In this document: positions 45,059-53,916 of the stretch, in pieces
Position numbering within the stretch: the first letter of the stretch is position 1
How the letters are laid out: each line of letters starts with the position of its first letter
The notes under the pieces: model-generated
Databases searched by the model: none
What the model saw: only the letters and a program-made list of their open reading frames with translations
Told to the model about the DNA's origin: nothing
Position numbers and translations under genes: made by a program
Assembly: GCA_044238145.1 (NCBI GenBank)
Contig: JBIIDT010000004.1
Coordinates: 9,755 to 73,754 of the forward strand
Direction: 5' to 3'
DNA length: 64,000 bases
Source: QWPN01 sp044238145
GTDB lineage: Bacteria; Planctomycetota; Planctomycetia; Pirellulales; UBA1268

Positions 45059-45190
45059 GGGGCTGCCCGTGCCGCCTCGCCTGGACGTTCGCTGCGGGCA
45101 TCCTGCCCTTCGCTCACTCCATGCCGGCTGCGCTTCGGCCTCCAGCCTGCGCTGGCCGGCATAGGCCGGCTCGACGGCACGGGCAGCCCC
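45059..45190 (-). repeat. Family 1 structured intergenic element, copy D
   Basis: The element sits between the convergent ends of thiC and cysS. Its terminal inverted repeat is perfect: GGGGCTGCCCGTGCCG (45059-45074) against 45175-45190, 16 of 16 bases. Read on the minus strand it has GCCGGCCTATGCCGGC, CAGCGCAGG, a hairpin GGCT/GGCC around GGA, CGAAGCGC, CATGGAGTGAGCG, a GGGCA[GGA]TGCCC hairpin and GCGAACGTCC. The inner arm ATGCCGGC also pairs with GCCGGCAT. The stems differ from those of copies A, B and C. Confidence 0.8.
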
Positions 45191-45215
45191 TCGCGAGTTT
45201 CGCGAAGTGCGTGCG

Positions 45216-46781
45216 CTACTTCCGCGACCAGCCGGTGCCGTCGGCGCGGTCCTCCAGCACGATCCCCGCCTCCGTGAGCTTCTTGCGCACGAGGTCCGCG
45301 GTGGCGAAGTCCTTCGCCTTGCGGGCGTTCGCCCGAATCTCGATGACGAGGTCCATGAGCCTGGCGACGAGCCCCTCGTCCACGCCGCCGCCTCCGGCGG
45401 CCTGCGGGGCCGCCAGGAACAGGCCGAGCACCCCGGTCAACTCCCGCATCACGAGCAGCATCGCGTCGAGTGTGGCCAGTTCGGCGGCCGGCTTGTTCGC
45501 CTCCAGGCCGTGCTGGTCGATGAACTTGTTGGCCACGCGGACGAAGTCGTAGAGCGTGGCCATCGCGATGGCCGTGTTGAAGTCGTCGTCCATGGCCGCG
45601 AGGAACTTCGTCCGCAGGGCCGTGACCTCGGCGCCGGCGGCCGCGACGGCGGCGTCGCCCGCGCGGCGGTCGCGGCAGGGCAGGGCGTAGAACGCCTTGC
45701 CGGCCACCCGCTCGTAGCGGGCGAAGAGTCGCTCGAAGGCCTCCATCGCCCGGGCGCTCTCGCCGAGGGGTTCCTCGCCGAAGTGGATCGGGCTGCGGTA
45801 GTGGGTCGAGAGCAGCAGCACGCGGATCGCCTCGGGCCGGTGCCGGGCCAGCAGGTTCTTGAACGGCTCGGCCCCGGTCGACTTGGAGATCTTCGTGGCC
45901 GCCTGGGCCGCGGCGTCGTCCACAGGGCCCTCCGCGCCCCGCGGCCGGCCGCCCACCTTCCCGGCGGCGCCGGCCGCCTGCATGAGGCCGTTGTGCATCC
46001 AGTAGGTCGCCATCGGGCAGTCGTGGAGCGACTCGCTCTGGGCGATCTCGTTCTCGTGGTGTGGAAACACGAGGTCGAGCCCGCCGCCGTGGATGTCGAA
46101 GTGTGGCCCGAGGATCGCCTTGCTCATCGCCGAGCACTCGATGTGCCAGCCCGGCCGCCCCGGTCCCCAGGGGCTGTCCCATGCCGGCTCGCCCGGCTTG
46201 GCCTTCTTCCAGAGGGCGAAGTCGGCGGCCGACCGCTTCCGCTCCGCCGTCGATCCGCCTTCGCCCTGGGTCTGCTCGATGGAGCGATTGGTGAGCTTGC
46301 CGTAGTCGGGATCGCGGGTGACGTCGAAGTACACGTCGCCATCGCTGGCGTAGGCCATGCCCTTGGCGATCAGCCCCTCGATGAAGGCGATGATCGTGCC
46401 GATGTGCTCGGTCGCCTTCGGCATGACGTCGATGCCGGTCACACCCAGCGTGGCGAGGTTCTCCAGGTAGTCGGCCGTCATCTCCTCGGCCAGCTTCGCC
46501 ATCGTGGTGCCGCGGGCCGTGCTCTCGGCGATGATCTTGTCGTCCACGTCGGTGACGTTCACGACCCAGGTGACCTTCCAGCCGGAGTAGGCGAGGTGCC
46601 GCTTGACCGTGTCGAAGATCACGGGCCCGACCATGTGGCCGATGTGGCTCGGCTTGTAGACCGTCGGCCCGCAGAGGTACATCCCCACGTGCCCGGGCTT
46701 CACCGTCGCGAGCGGCGCCTTCTTCCGCGAGAGCGTGCTGTAAATCTCGATCGGCGGCAAGGCGCCGGCTGCATCCGTCAT
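45216..46781 (-). CDS. cysS: Cysteinyl-tRNA synthetase
   Basis: This 521-residue class I synthetase charges tRNA-Cys. The HIGH motif is HIGH (46-49) in YKPSHIGHMVGP. The zinc ligands are Cys 37 (LCGPTVY), Cys in WHIECSAM, and His-Glu in HHENEIAQ. The signature KMSKS reads KISKS (297-301). Between MHNGLM and the KISKS loop is an extra Ala/Gly-rich insertion of about 29 residues (268-296, nt 45894-45980), absent from ordinary CysRS where this stretch is a few residues long. The C-terminal region with the tRNA-binding helical bundle is present. The gene is convergent with thiC. Confidence 0.95.
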   Translation of the reverse strand: MTDAAGALPPIEIYSTLSRKKAPLATVKPGHVGMYLCGPTVYKPSHIGHMVGPVIFDTVKRHLAYSGWKVTWVVNVTDVDDKIIAESTARGTTMAKLAEEMTADYLENLATLGVTGIDVMPKATEHIGTIIAFIEGLIAKGMAYASDGDVYFDVTRDPDYGKLTNRSIEQTQGEGGSTAERKRSAADFALWKKAKPGEPAWDSPWGPGRPGWHIECSAMSKAILGPHFDIHGGGLDLVFPHHENEIAQSESLHDCPMATYWMHNGLMQAAGAAGKVGGRPRGAEGPVDDAAAQAATKISKSTGAEPFKNLLARHRPEAIRVLLLSTHYRSPIHFGEEPLGESARAMEAFERLFARYERVAGKAFYALPCRDRRAGDAAVAAAGAEVTALRTKFLAAMDDDFNTAIAMATLYDFVRVANKFIDQHGLEANKPAAELATLDAMLLVMRELTGVLGLFLAAPQAAGGGGVDEGLVARLMDLVIEIRANARKAKDFATADLVRKKLTEAGIVLEDRADGTGWSRK

Positions 46782-46799
46782 CTGACCGTATTCTCCGGA

Positions 46800-47273
46800 C
46801 TACCGTTCGATGAGGGCGACGCACTCCGCGGCGATCGCCTGCTCGTCGCCGATCGGCCCGACCGACTCACCCGTCTTGGCCTTGAGCCACACGGCCGACT
46901 CGTCCACGCCGAGCACCTCCGCGATCCGCTTCCGCATCGCGGGCCGGTGCGGAAGGATTTTGGGCCGCTGGGCGAAAATCACGCAATCCAGATTCACCAG
47001 CCGCCAGCCCGCGGCCGCGACCCGGTCCATGGCCGCCCGGAGCATGACGGCCGAGTCCCGGCCCCGGTTGGCCGGATCGGTATCGGGAAAGAGCTCGCCG
47101 ATGTCGCCGAGGGCCGCGGCGCCCAAGAGCGCGTCGGTGATCGCGTGGAAGAGCACGTCGGCGTCGCTGTGGCCCACCGCCTGCCGGTCGTGGGCGAGCG
47201 TGATCCCGCCGAGCACGAGGCCGTTGCCCGGGGCGAGCCGGTGCGTGTCGTGTCCGAGTCCGATGCGAAACAT
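46800..47273 (-). CDS. ispF: 2-C-methyl-D-erythritol 2,4-cyclodiphosphate synthase
   Basis: This 157-residue trimeric zinc enzyme of the MEP isoprenoid pathway forms ME-cPP. The opening MFRIGLGHDTHRLAPGN has the metal-binding Asp-x-His, followed by VGHSDADVLFHAITDALLGA and LGDIGELFPDTD. The IFAQRPKILPH and KTGESVGPIGDEQAIAA strands complete the family. The gene is divergent from the ABC ATPase and directly upstream of cysS (18 bases), so they may be co-transcribed. Confidence 0.96.
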   Translation of the reverse strand: MFRIGLGHDTHRLAPGNGLVLGGITLAHDRQAVGHSDADVLFHAITDALLGAAALGDIGELFPDTDPANRGRDSAVMLRAAMDRVAAAGWRLVNLDCVIFAQRPKILPHRPAMRKRIAEVLGVDESAVWLKAKTGESVGPIGDEQAIAAECVALIER

Positions 47274-47315
47274 GCCCGCGGGCCTCCGGGGAAACGTGGC
47301 CGCACCGTTTTCCCC

Positions 47316-47321
47316 TATACT
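47316..47321 (+). promoter_or_regulatory. -10-like box (TATACT) before the ABC ATPase gene
   Basis: TATACT is followed after 6 bases by the ATG at 47328, which would give a leaderless or nearly leaderless mRNA. There is no obvious -35 box and no ribosome site between the box and the ATG, which is why the leaderless reading is favoured. Confidence 0.3.
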
Positions 47322-47327
47322 CCGCCC

Positions 47328-48386
47328 ATGCACAACTCCGCCGCGAATCCCGGGTCGCCTTCGTCGCCGACGGAGCCCCCGGTGATCGCCGTCTCCGGGC
47401 TGGCGAAGGACTACCGCGTCTTCGACAAGCCGGAGGGGCTGCTGGCGAGCATCCGCGGCCTGTTCCACCGGCCGTCGCGGCTGGTCGAGGCGCTGCGGGG
47501 CGTGGACCTCGAGGTGGGGCGAGGGGAGTTCGTGGCGCTGCTCGGCCCCAACGGGGCGGGCAAAACGACGTTCCTCAAGCTCCTCTCCGGCATCATCACG
47601 CCCTCGCGGGGCACCGCCCGGGTGCTCGGCCACGTGCCCTGGGAGCGGGCCGACGAGTTTCGCCGCCGGTTCGCCCTCGTGATGGGCCAGCGGAACCAGC
47701 TGTGGTGGGATCTCCCGGCGGCGGAGAGCTTCCGCCTCCACCAGGAGATCTACCGGATCGAGCCGGCGCGGTTCGCCCGGATCCGCGACGAGCTCGTCGA
47801 CATGCTGGGTGTGCGGTCGCTGATCCTCCGGCCCGTCCGCGACCTGTCGCTCGGCGAACGCATGAAGCTCGAACTCGTCGCGGCCCTGCTCCACGAGCCG
47901 GAGGTGCTGTTCCTCGACGAGCCCACCATCGGCCTCGACGTGGTCGCCCAGCACACGATCCACGAGTTCCTCCGGCACGTGCAGGCCGAGCGGCGGGTGA
48001 CCGTGATGCTCACGACCCACTACATGAAGGACGTGGCGGCGCTCTGCGAGCGGCTCGTCGTGATCACCCACGGCAACATCCTCTACGATGGCTCGCTGGC
48101 CGGGGTCGTCGATCGGTTCACGACCCACAAGATCGTGACGCTCGACTTCGACGAGCCTCCCGATCTCGGGCGGCTGGCCCGGTTCGGCTTCCCGTGCGAG
48201 ATCCGCGGCCCCCAGGCGGTGCTGCGGATCGACCGCGGGCGGATCGCCGACGTGCTGCCGGAGATCCTGGGGAGCGCGGGAGTCCGCGACGTGTCGGTGG
48301 AGGACGTCCCGCTGGAGGAGATCGTGGCGGGGATGTTCCGATCCGCCGACCGCCGTATCGAGGCCGCCGCGGAGGCGATGCGATGA
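47328..48386 (+). CDS. ABC-2 family transporter ATP-binding protein
   Basis: This 352-residue ATPase has Walker A GPNGAGKTT, signature LSLGERMKLEL, Walker B VLFLDEPTIGLD and the H-loop histidine in TTHYMKD. The insertion LLASIRGLFHRPSRLVEALR between the first strand and Walker A is typical of ATPases partnered with the ABC-2-type (PF06182-like) permeases of unknown substrate. It overlaps the permease gene at 48383 by 4 bases. The second permease gene, expected next, is instead 4.7 kb downstream at 53066. Confidence 0.93.
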   Translation: MHNSAANPGSPSSPTEPPVIAVSGLAKDYRVFDKPEGLLASIRGLFHRPSRLVEALRGVDLEVGRGEFVALLGPNGAGKTTFLKLLSGIITPSRGTARVLGHVPWERADEFRRRFALVMGQRNQLWWDLPAAESFRLHQEIYRIEPARFARIRDELVDMLGVRSLILRPVRDLSLGERMKLELVAALLHEPEVLFLDEPTIGLDVVAQHTIHEFLRHVQAERRVTVMLTTHYMKDVAALCERLVVITHGNILYDGSLAGVVDRFTTHKIVTLDFDEPPDLGRLARFGFPCEIRGPQAVLRIDRGRIADVLPEILGSAGVRDVSVEDVPLEEIVAGMFRSADRRIEAAAEAMR

Positions 48387-49249
48387 CCGCCCCCGCCGCG
48401 CGGCCCTGGCCGTTCCACGCCCTGCGCGTCTGGTGGACGATGCTGGCGATCAGCCTCGAGGAGCGGCTCGCCTACCGGGGCGACTTCATCCTCGGCACGG
48501 CGATGCGGTTCCTGCCGATCGTGACGCAGGTGTTTCTCTGGACCGCGGTGTTCGCCGCCACGAGCCGCCCCGACATCGCCGGCTACTCGCGAAACGACAT
48601 CGTCGCCTACTACCTGCTGACGATGGTCACGCGGGCCTTCTCCAGCATGCCCGGCCTGGCCGGCGGCATTTCCCGCAGCATCCGCGACGGCTCGGTGAAG
48701 AAGTACCTCGTCCAGCCGGTCGACTACGTGGGCTTCCTGCTCGCGGCCCGCGTCGCCCACAAGCTCGTCTATTACGCCGTGGCGATCCTTCCGTTCGCGG
48801 CGGTTTTCTTTCTGTGCCGCGGCTACTTCCCGCAGGCCCCCGACGCGGCGACGATCGCCGCCTTCCTCCTGTCGCTGGTGCTCTCGTTCCTGCTCGGCTT
48901 CTTCATGGAGGCCACGCTCGGCATGCTCGGCTTCTGGGTGCTGGAGACGGCGAGCATCGTCTTCGCCTACATGCTCGTGCAGTACCTGCTCTCGGGCCAC
49001 ATGTTCCCGATCGACATGCTCGCCGGCATCCCCACGGGCGTCGCCGGCGTGAGCCTCGCGGACGTCGTCCGCTGGCTGCCGTTCGAGTACACGGCCTACT
49101 TTCCGGCGGCGGTCTGGCTGGGGAAGGTGCGCGGCGCGGCGCTCGCCCGCGACCTCGCGATCGAGGCCGCCTGGGTCGTGGTCATGGCCTGCGCCTGCCG
49201 GCTCGCCTGGCGGCGCGGCACGCGGCGGTACGCCGCCTACGGCGGCTGA
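48383..49249 (+). CDS. ABC-2 family exporter permease, subunit 1
   Basis: This 288-residue inner-membrane protein has about six hydrophobic segments. The N-terminal AISLEERLAYRGDFILGTAMRF, the arginine-rich SIRDGSVKKYLVQPVDY and FMEATLGMLGFW are features of the PF06182-like ABC-2 permease family. In this family an ATPase usually has two distinct permease subunits. The second is the similar protein at 53066. The substrate is unknown. The stop is 10 bases before the end of the convergent sulfotransferase gene. Confidence 0.88.
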   Translation: MTAPAARPWPFHALRVWWTMLAISLEERLAYRGDFILGTAMRFLPIVTQVFLWTAVFAATSRPDIAGYSRNDIVAYYLLTMVTRAFSSMPGLAGGISRSIRDGSVKKYLVQPVDYVGFLLAARVAHKLVYYAVAILPFAAVFFLCRGYFPQAPDAATIAAFLLSLVLSFLLGFFMEATLGMLGFWVLETASIVFAYMLVQYLLSGHMFPIDMLAGIPTGVAGVSLADVVRWLPFEYTAYFPAAVWLGKVRGAALARDLAIEAAWVVVMACACRLAWRRGTRRYAAYGG

Positions 49250-49259
49250 CCCCAGGCGG

Positions 49260-50015
49260 TCAGGCGGCCGCGTCGGCGTAGCGGGCGAGCCAGGGGAACC
49301 GGGCGATGCCGGCGTGCACGGCGTCGCGGTCCGCGTCAGTCCAGGCCACGTCCTCGCGGGTGCGCCGGGGGGCGGCGAAGAGGATCCGCTTCACGGCGGC
49401 GACATGGTCCGGATCGGCGGCCACCCCGAGGAATCGGCACAGCCGCTCCAATTCGACGTCGGGCGCGGCCAGCAGGTCCTCGTGATGGCTGTCGAGGAAC
49501 CGGTCCGGGGGCAGCCGCGCGCCGATCGCGGCCGCGGCCTCGCAGTGCATGAAGTACCAGCGGATCCGGTCGGCCACAGGCGCGCCGCTGCGGCGGTGCA
49601 TGGTCGCGACGGTGTCGAACGGGTCGCGGATCGCGTGGATGACACGCACCGGCACGCCCAACCGCTCCTCCAGCGACGGCAGCAGGGCATGGTCGCCGTG
49701 CAGCAGGAGCGTGGCGGGATTGAAGATCTTGTCGCCGGCCACGCGGATGTCGGCCTTGGCGGACGGCGGTGGCCCGACCTGGTAGGCGTAGCCCTCCGAC
49801 GGGCGGCCGGCTGCGGCGTTGCGCTCGGCGTTGTCGAGGACCTCGCCGAGGATCGCCCCCCGGTCCAGGCCCCGCCAGAAGTTCGCCGACGCCGCCGTCT
49901 CGTTGGCGACGACCAGCCGCGGATGGCCGTCGAGCGTCGCACCCAGGAGCGTCGAGCCGCTGCGGGCATTGCCCACGATGAGCACGAAGCCCTGCAGATT
50001 GGCGAGCGGATCCAT
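49260..50015 (-). CDS. Sulfotransferase family protein
   Basis: This 251-residue protein has the 5'-phosphosulfate-binding loop VLIVGNARSGSTLLG (GxxRSGST type) and a later 3'-phosphate motif region AIRDPFDTVATMHRRSG. It should transfer sulfate from PAPS to an unknown hydroxyl acceptor, perhaps a surface sugar. Its neighbours are exporter parts. It points against the transporter genes and sits between them, with its start 28 bases from the start of the PVC cytochrome gene on the other strand. Confidence 0.87.
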   Translation of the reverse strand: MDPLANLQGFVLIVGNARSGSTLLGATLDGHPRLVVANETAASANFWRGLDRGAILGEVLDNAERNAAAGRPSEGYAYQVGPPPSAKADIRVAGDKIFNPATLLLHGDHALLPSLEERLGVPVRVIHAIRDPFDTVATMHRRSGAPVADRIRWYFMHCEAAAAIGARLPPDRFLDSHHEDLLAAPDVELERLCRFLGVAADPDHVAAVKRILFAAPRRTREDVAWTDADRDAVHAGIARFPWLARYADAAA

Positions 50016-50026
50016 GGGGGCGACAC

Positions 50027-50032
50027 TATAAT
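50027..50032 (+). promoter_or_regulatory. -10 box (TATAAT) before the PVC-type cytochrome gene
   Basis: A consensus TATAAT ends 10 bases before the ATG at 50043. No well-placed -35 box is visible. It is the best -10 match noticed in the window. It also lies in the 27-base space between the divergent sulfotransferase and cytochrome starts. Confidence 0.38.
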
Positions 50033-50042
50033 CCCGTTCGCC

Positions 50043-53000
50043 ATGAACGTGCATGCCATCCGACGCGTCGCCGCCGAGATGCGGCTGGCCGCCGCGTGCG
50101 CCCTGCTCCTCGCACACGCCGCGACGGCCGACGAACCGCGGGCCCGCAAGGCGGCCGTGGAGGCCACCGGCCTGGAGCCCGCGGCGGCCGCCGCGGCGAT
50201 GACGCTGCCGCCGGGGTTCGCGGTGAAACTGCTCGCCGCCGAGCCCGACGTGCGGCAGCCGATCGCCATGGCCTTCGACGACCGGGGCCGGCTGTGGGTG
50301 GCCGAGGCCTATTCCTATCCCAACCGCGTCCCGGACGCCGAGGCCCGGGATCGGATCCTGATCTTCGCGGACACCGACGGCGACCACGTGCTCGACTCGC
50401 GGAAGGTGTTCGCGGAGCGGCTCAACCTCGTCAGCGGACTGGAGGTGGGCTTCGGCGGCGTGTTCGTCGGGGCGGCTCCCCAGCTGCTGTTCATTCCCGA
50501 TCGCGACGGCGACGACCGGCCGGACGGCGAACCCGAGGTGCTGCTCGACGGCTGGGGATTCGAGGACACCCACGAAACGCTCAACTCGTTCATCTGGGGC
50601 CCCGACGGCTGGCTCTACGGCTGTCACGGCGTGTTCACCAACTCCCGCGTCGGCAAGTCCGGCGCGGCCGATGCCGAGCGGGTGCCGCTCAATGCGGCCA
50701 TCTGGCGGTTTCATCCGGTGCGTCGCGAGTTCGAGGTGTTCACCGAGGGCACGAGCAACCCCTGGGGACTGGACTTCGACGACCACGGCGAGGCGTTTCA
50801 CACCGCCTGCGTGATCCCGCACCTCTATCACGACATTCCGGGGGCGCGGTACCAGCGGCAGGCGGGCGCGCACTTCAACCCGTTCACCTACGACGACATC
50901 AAGACCATCGCCCGGCACCGGCATTGGGTCGGCGAGCAGTGGCGGGCGGCGGAGATGTTCGCGTCGGACGCCAGCGGCGGCGGCCATGCCCACTCGGGCG
51001 CCATGATCTACCTCGGCGGCGCCTGGCCCGAGCGCTGGCGCGGTCGGCTGTTCATGAACAACATCCACGGCAACCGGCTCAACGTGGACCGGCTCACGCC
51101 CGCCGGCTCGGGATTCGTGGGCGACGGCGACCCCGACTTCCTGTTCGCCAACGACGCCTGGTCGCAGTTCATCTCGCTGCAGTACGGCCCCGACGGGCAG
51201 GTCGTGCTCCTCGACTGGTACGACGCGGTCCAGTGCCACCAGCAGCGGGACGCCGTCGACCGCGGCAACGGCCGGATCTTCAAGGTGCTGCACGTCGGGG
51301 CAGGGGAGCCGCCCGCGCCTGTGAACGTCGCCCTGGCCGGGAAGACCGACGCCGAGCTCGTGGCCCTCCTCGGCCACCGCAACGACTGGTTCGTCCGCCA
51401 CGCCCGCCGGCTCCTCCAGGAGCGGGCCGCCGCGGGCCGGCTCGCGGCCGACACGGCGGCGGGGATCCGCGCACGGCTCGACGCCGCAGCGGACGCGGCC
51501 GCCAAGCTGCGGGCCCTGTGGGCGTTGCACGCGGTGGGCGCGACGGATGCGGAACTCCTCGACGAGATGCTCGCGGACCCCGCGCCGGCCGTCCGCGTCT
51601 GGGCCGTGCGTCTGGCCGCGGAACGACGGGACGTGTCGCCGCGGATGGCGGGGCGGTTCGCGGAACTCGCCGCCTCGGACCCGTCGCCCGTCGTCCGGCT
51701 GGCGGTCGCCGCGGCGCTGCAACGGATGCCGCTGGCCGCCCGCTGGCCGATCGCCGCCGCGCTCCTCGGCCACGCGGAAGACGCCAGCGACCACAACCTG
51801 CCGCTGATGGAGTGGTACGCGGTCGAGCCGCTCGTGCCGCTCGACCCGGCGCGGGCGATCGAACTCGGGGCCGCCGGCCGGATTCCGCTCGTGTCGCGGT
51901 TCATCGTGCGGCGGGCGGCGGCGGCCGACGCCTGGGAGCCGCTCGTGGCCCGGCTCGCCGCGGCCGACGATGCGACGCGGGCGTGGATGCTCGCAGAGAT
52001 CCTCGCGGCGCTGGCGGCCCGGGGCCCGATCGCGCAGCCGGCGGGCTGGAGCGACGTCGCCGCGTCGCTGCGGCGCAGCGACAGCGCGGCGGTCCGCCAG
52101 CGGACCGATCTTCTCGCGCTGCGGTTCGGCGATGCGTCCGCCGCGGCCGGCCTGCGGGCCGTCCTCGCCGACCGCCAGGCCGACACGGCGGGCCGCCTCG
52201 AGGCGTTGGGGGGGCTCGTAGCCGCCAAGGACGCGGCGACGGCCGACGCGCTCTGCGGGCTCGTGGCCGATCCGGCCGTGTGCGCCGCCGTTCTCAAGGC
52301 GATGGCGGCCCTGCCCACGGCGGCGACGGCCGAGGCGATCGTCGCCGCCTATCCGTCGCTGCCAGCGGCCACGAAGCCTGCGGCGATCGGCGCGCTGGTC
52401 GCCCGGCCCGCCTGGTCGCTGGCCCTGCTCGACGCGATCGCGGCCGGCCGCGTGCCGCGGAACGACCTCTCCACGTTCACGGTCGGTCGGCTCGCCGAGT
52501 CGGGCGATGCCCGCGTGGTCGAGAAGCTCGCCGCGGTCTGGGGCACGATTCGGCCGCGATCCGCCGACGTGCAGGCCGAGATCCAGCGGTGGAAGAAGCA
52601 ACTCGTCCCCCAGGTGCTCGCCGGGGCGAACCTGCCCCGCGGGCGGCAGGTCTACGTGCGGACCTGCGGCGGCTGCCACGTGCTCCACGGCGAAGGGGGT
52701 CGCGTCGGGCCCGAGCTCACCGGCTCGAACCGTGCCGATCTCGACTACTTGTTCGGAAATCTCGTCGACCCGAGCGCGGTCGTGGGCCGCGACTACCAGA
52801 TGACGACCGTGGTCACGACCGACGGGCGTGCGATCGCGGGGATCGTGGTCGCGGAGACGGGCGAGAGCCTGTCGCTGCGGACGCCGACCGAGGAGATCAC
52901 GCTCCCGAAGGCGGAGATCGAGGAGCGGGTGCTGTCGGAGAAGTCGCTGATGCCGGAGAACCAGCTGGGCCAGCTCCCGTTCGAGGAGGCCCGCGACCTC

Positions 53001-53069
53001 GTCGCCTACCTGCGGCACCCGACGCCGGTGCCCCTTCCCGAGCCGGCGGCGGGCCAGCGTGGACCATGA
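50043..53069 (+). CDS. PVC-type heme-binding CxxCH membrane-associated dehydrogenase-like protein
   Basis: This 1008-residue protein is exported (signal peptide MRLAAACALLLAHAATA). The N-terminal part (about 50-430) is a beta-propeller of the glucose/sorbosone dehydrogenase type: PPGFAVKLLAAEP, VAEAYSYPNR and TPAGSGF. HEAT-like helical repeats follow (about 450-850), rich in Ala. A C-terminal cytochrome c motif TCGGCHVLHG (heme Cys 875) ends with the long family tail (VVGRDYQMTTVVTTDGRA). This arrangement is the hallmark of a very large Planctomycetes/Verrucomicrobia family, thought to work on polysaccharides or alcohols in the periplasm; the substrate is unknown. It overlaps the permease gene at 53066 by 4 bases. 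Confidence 0.93.
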   Translation: MNVHAIRRVAAEMRLAAACALLLAHAATADEPRARKAAVEATGLEPAAAAAAMTLPPGFAVKLLAAEPDVRQPIAMAFDDRGRLWVAEAYSYPNRVPDAEARDRILIFADTDGDHVLDSRKVFAERLNLVSGLEVGFGGVFVGAAPQLLFIPDRDGDDRPDGEPEVLLDGWGFEDTHETLNSFIWGPDGWLYGCHGVFTNSRVGKSGAADAERVPLNAAIWRFHPVRREFEVFTEGTSNPWGLDFDDHGEAFHTACVIPHLYHDIPGARYQRQAGAHFNPFTYDDIKTIARHRHWVGEQWRAAEMFASDASGGGHAHSGAMIYLGGAWPERWRGRLFMNNIHGNRLNVDRLTPAGSGFVGDGDPDFLFANDAWSQFISLQYGPDGQVVLLDWYDAVQCHQQRDAVDRGNGRIFKVLHVGAGEPPAPVNVALAGKTDAELVALLGHRNDWFVRHARRLLQERAAAGRLAADTAAGIRARLDAAADAAAKLRALWALHAVGATDAELLDEMLADPAPAVRVWAVRLAAERRDVSPRMAGRFAELAASDPSPVVRLAVAAALQRMPLAARWPIAAALLGHAEDASDHNLPLMEWYAVEPLVPLDPARAIELGAAGRIPLVSRFIVRRAAAADAWEPLVARLAAADDATRAWMLAEILAALAARGPIAQPAGWSDVAASLRRSDSAAVRQRTDLLALRFGDASAAAGLRAVLADRQADTAGRLEALGGLVAAKDAATADALCGLVADPAVCAAVLKAMAALPTAATAEAIVAAYPSLPAATKPAAIGALVARPAWSLALLDAIAAGRVPRNDLSTFTVGRLAESGDARVVEKLAAVWGTIRPRSADVQAEIQRWKKQLVPQVLAGANLPRGRQVYVRTCGGCHVLHGEGGRVGPELTGSNRADLDYLFGNLVDPSAVVGRDYQMTTVVTTDGRAIAGIVVAETGESLSLRTPTEEITLPKAEIEERVLSEKSLMPENQLGQLPFEEARDLVAYLRHPTPVPLPEPAAGQRGP

Positions 53070-53884
53070 CACGCTACCTCGCCATCTTCGGCACGTTCGC
53101 CCGGGCCTGCCTGGTCCGCGACATGACCTTCCGGGCCAACTTCGTCCTCGAGTGCCTGACGAGCCTTGGCTGGATGTCGATGAACCTCGCCTTCTACCTG
53201 CTGATCTTCCGGTTCACCACCGAGATCGGCGCGGGCACCGGCTGGTCCCGGGAGCCGTTCTTCGCCTTCGTGGCCACGGGGCTGATCATCAACTCCATCG
53301 TGCAGGCCCTGTTCATGCCGAGTGCCGAGGAGCTCACCGAGATGGTCCGCACCGGCGGGCTCGACGCCGTGCTCGTGCAGCCGCTGGACGCCCAGTTCCT
53401 GCTGTCCATGCACCGCGTCGACTTCTCGGCGTTCGCCAACGGGATTGTGGGGCTGGGGCTCCTGGCCTGGGCCGTGCCGCGCATGGAGCACGCCCCGCCA
53501 CCGGTCGCCTGGGCGGTCTACCCGCTGCTGGTGCTCTGCGGGGTGGCGATCCTTTACAGTCTCGTGATCATGCTCGCCGCCGCCACGATCCTCATGGGCC
53601 GCAACCAGAGCCTCTACGACTTCTGGTTCTACCTCACGAACTTCTCCCGCTATCCGGCCGAGATCTACGCCGGGCCCTGGGGCGGGCCGCTGCGGACGGT
53701 GTGCACGTTCGTGATCCCGATCCTGCTCGTGGTCAACGTGCCCGCGGGCGTCCTCGCCCGGCCGCTCACGGGTGCGGCCTGGTGGCCCGTCGCCGGCGCC
53801 GTCGCGGCGGCCCTCGCCACGCTGGTGCTCTCCCGGCTCGTATTCCAACGCGCCCTCGCCACCTACCGCAGCGCTTCGAGTTGA
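53066..53884 (+). CDS. ABC-2 family exporter permease, subunit 2
   Basis: This 272-residue protein is similar in plan to the permease at 48383: RDMTFRANFVLECLTSLGWM, then EMVRTGGLDAVLVQPLDAQF and a C-terminal LARPLTGAAWWPVAGAV. The paralogous pair and one ATPase (47328) should form one exporter. It starts inside the stop of the PVC cytochrome gene (ATGA), so its expression depends on that gene. A family 1 repeat follows its stop by about 30 bases. Confidence 0.87.
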   Translation: MTRYLAIFGTFARACLVRDMTFRANFVLECLTSLGWMSMNLAFYLLIFRFTTEIGAGTGWSREPFFAFVATGLIINSIVQALFMPSAEELTEMVRTGGLDAVLVQPLDAQFLLSMHRVDFSAFANGIVGLGLLAWAVPRMEHAPPPVAWAVYPLLVLCGVAILYSLVIMLAAATILMGRNQSLYDFWFYLTNFSRYPAEIYAGPWGGPLRTVCTFVIPILLVVNVPAGVLARPLTGAAWWPVAGAVAAALATLVLSRLVFQRALATYRSASS

Positions 53885-53916
53885 AACCATGGCGTTATCC
53901 GGGCTTTGCTTAGGTC

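Noticed and set aside
50016..53072. Minus-strand extension of the sulfotransferase frame to 1270 codons
   Set aside because: It is antisense to the PVC-type cytochrome gene and lacks domain motifs; the sulfotransferase fold begins at 50015.
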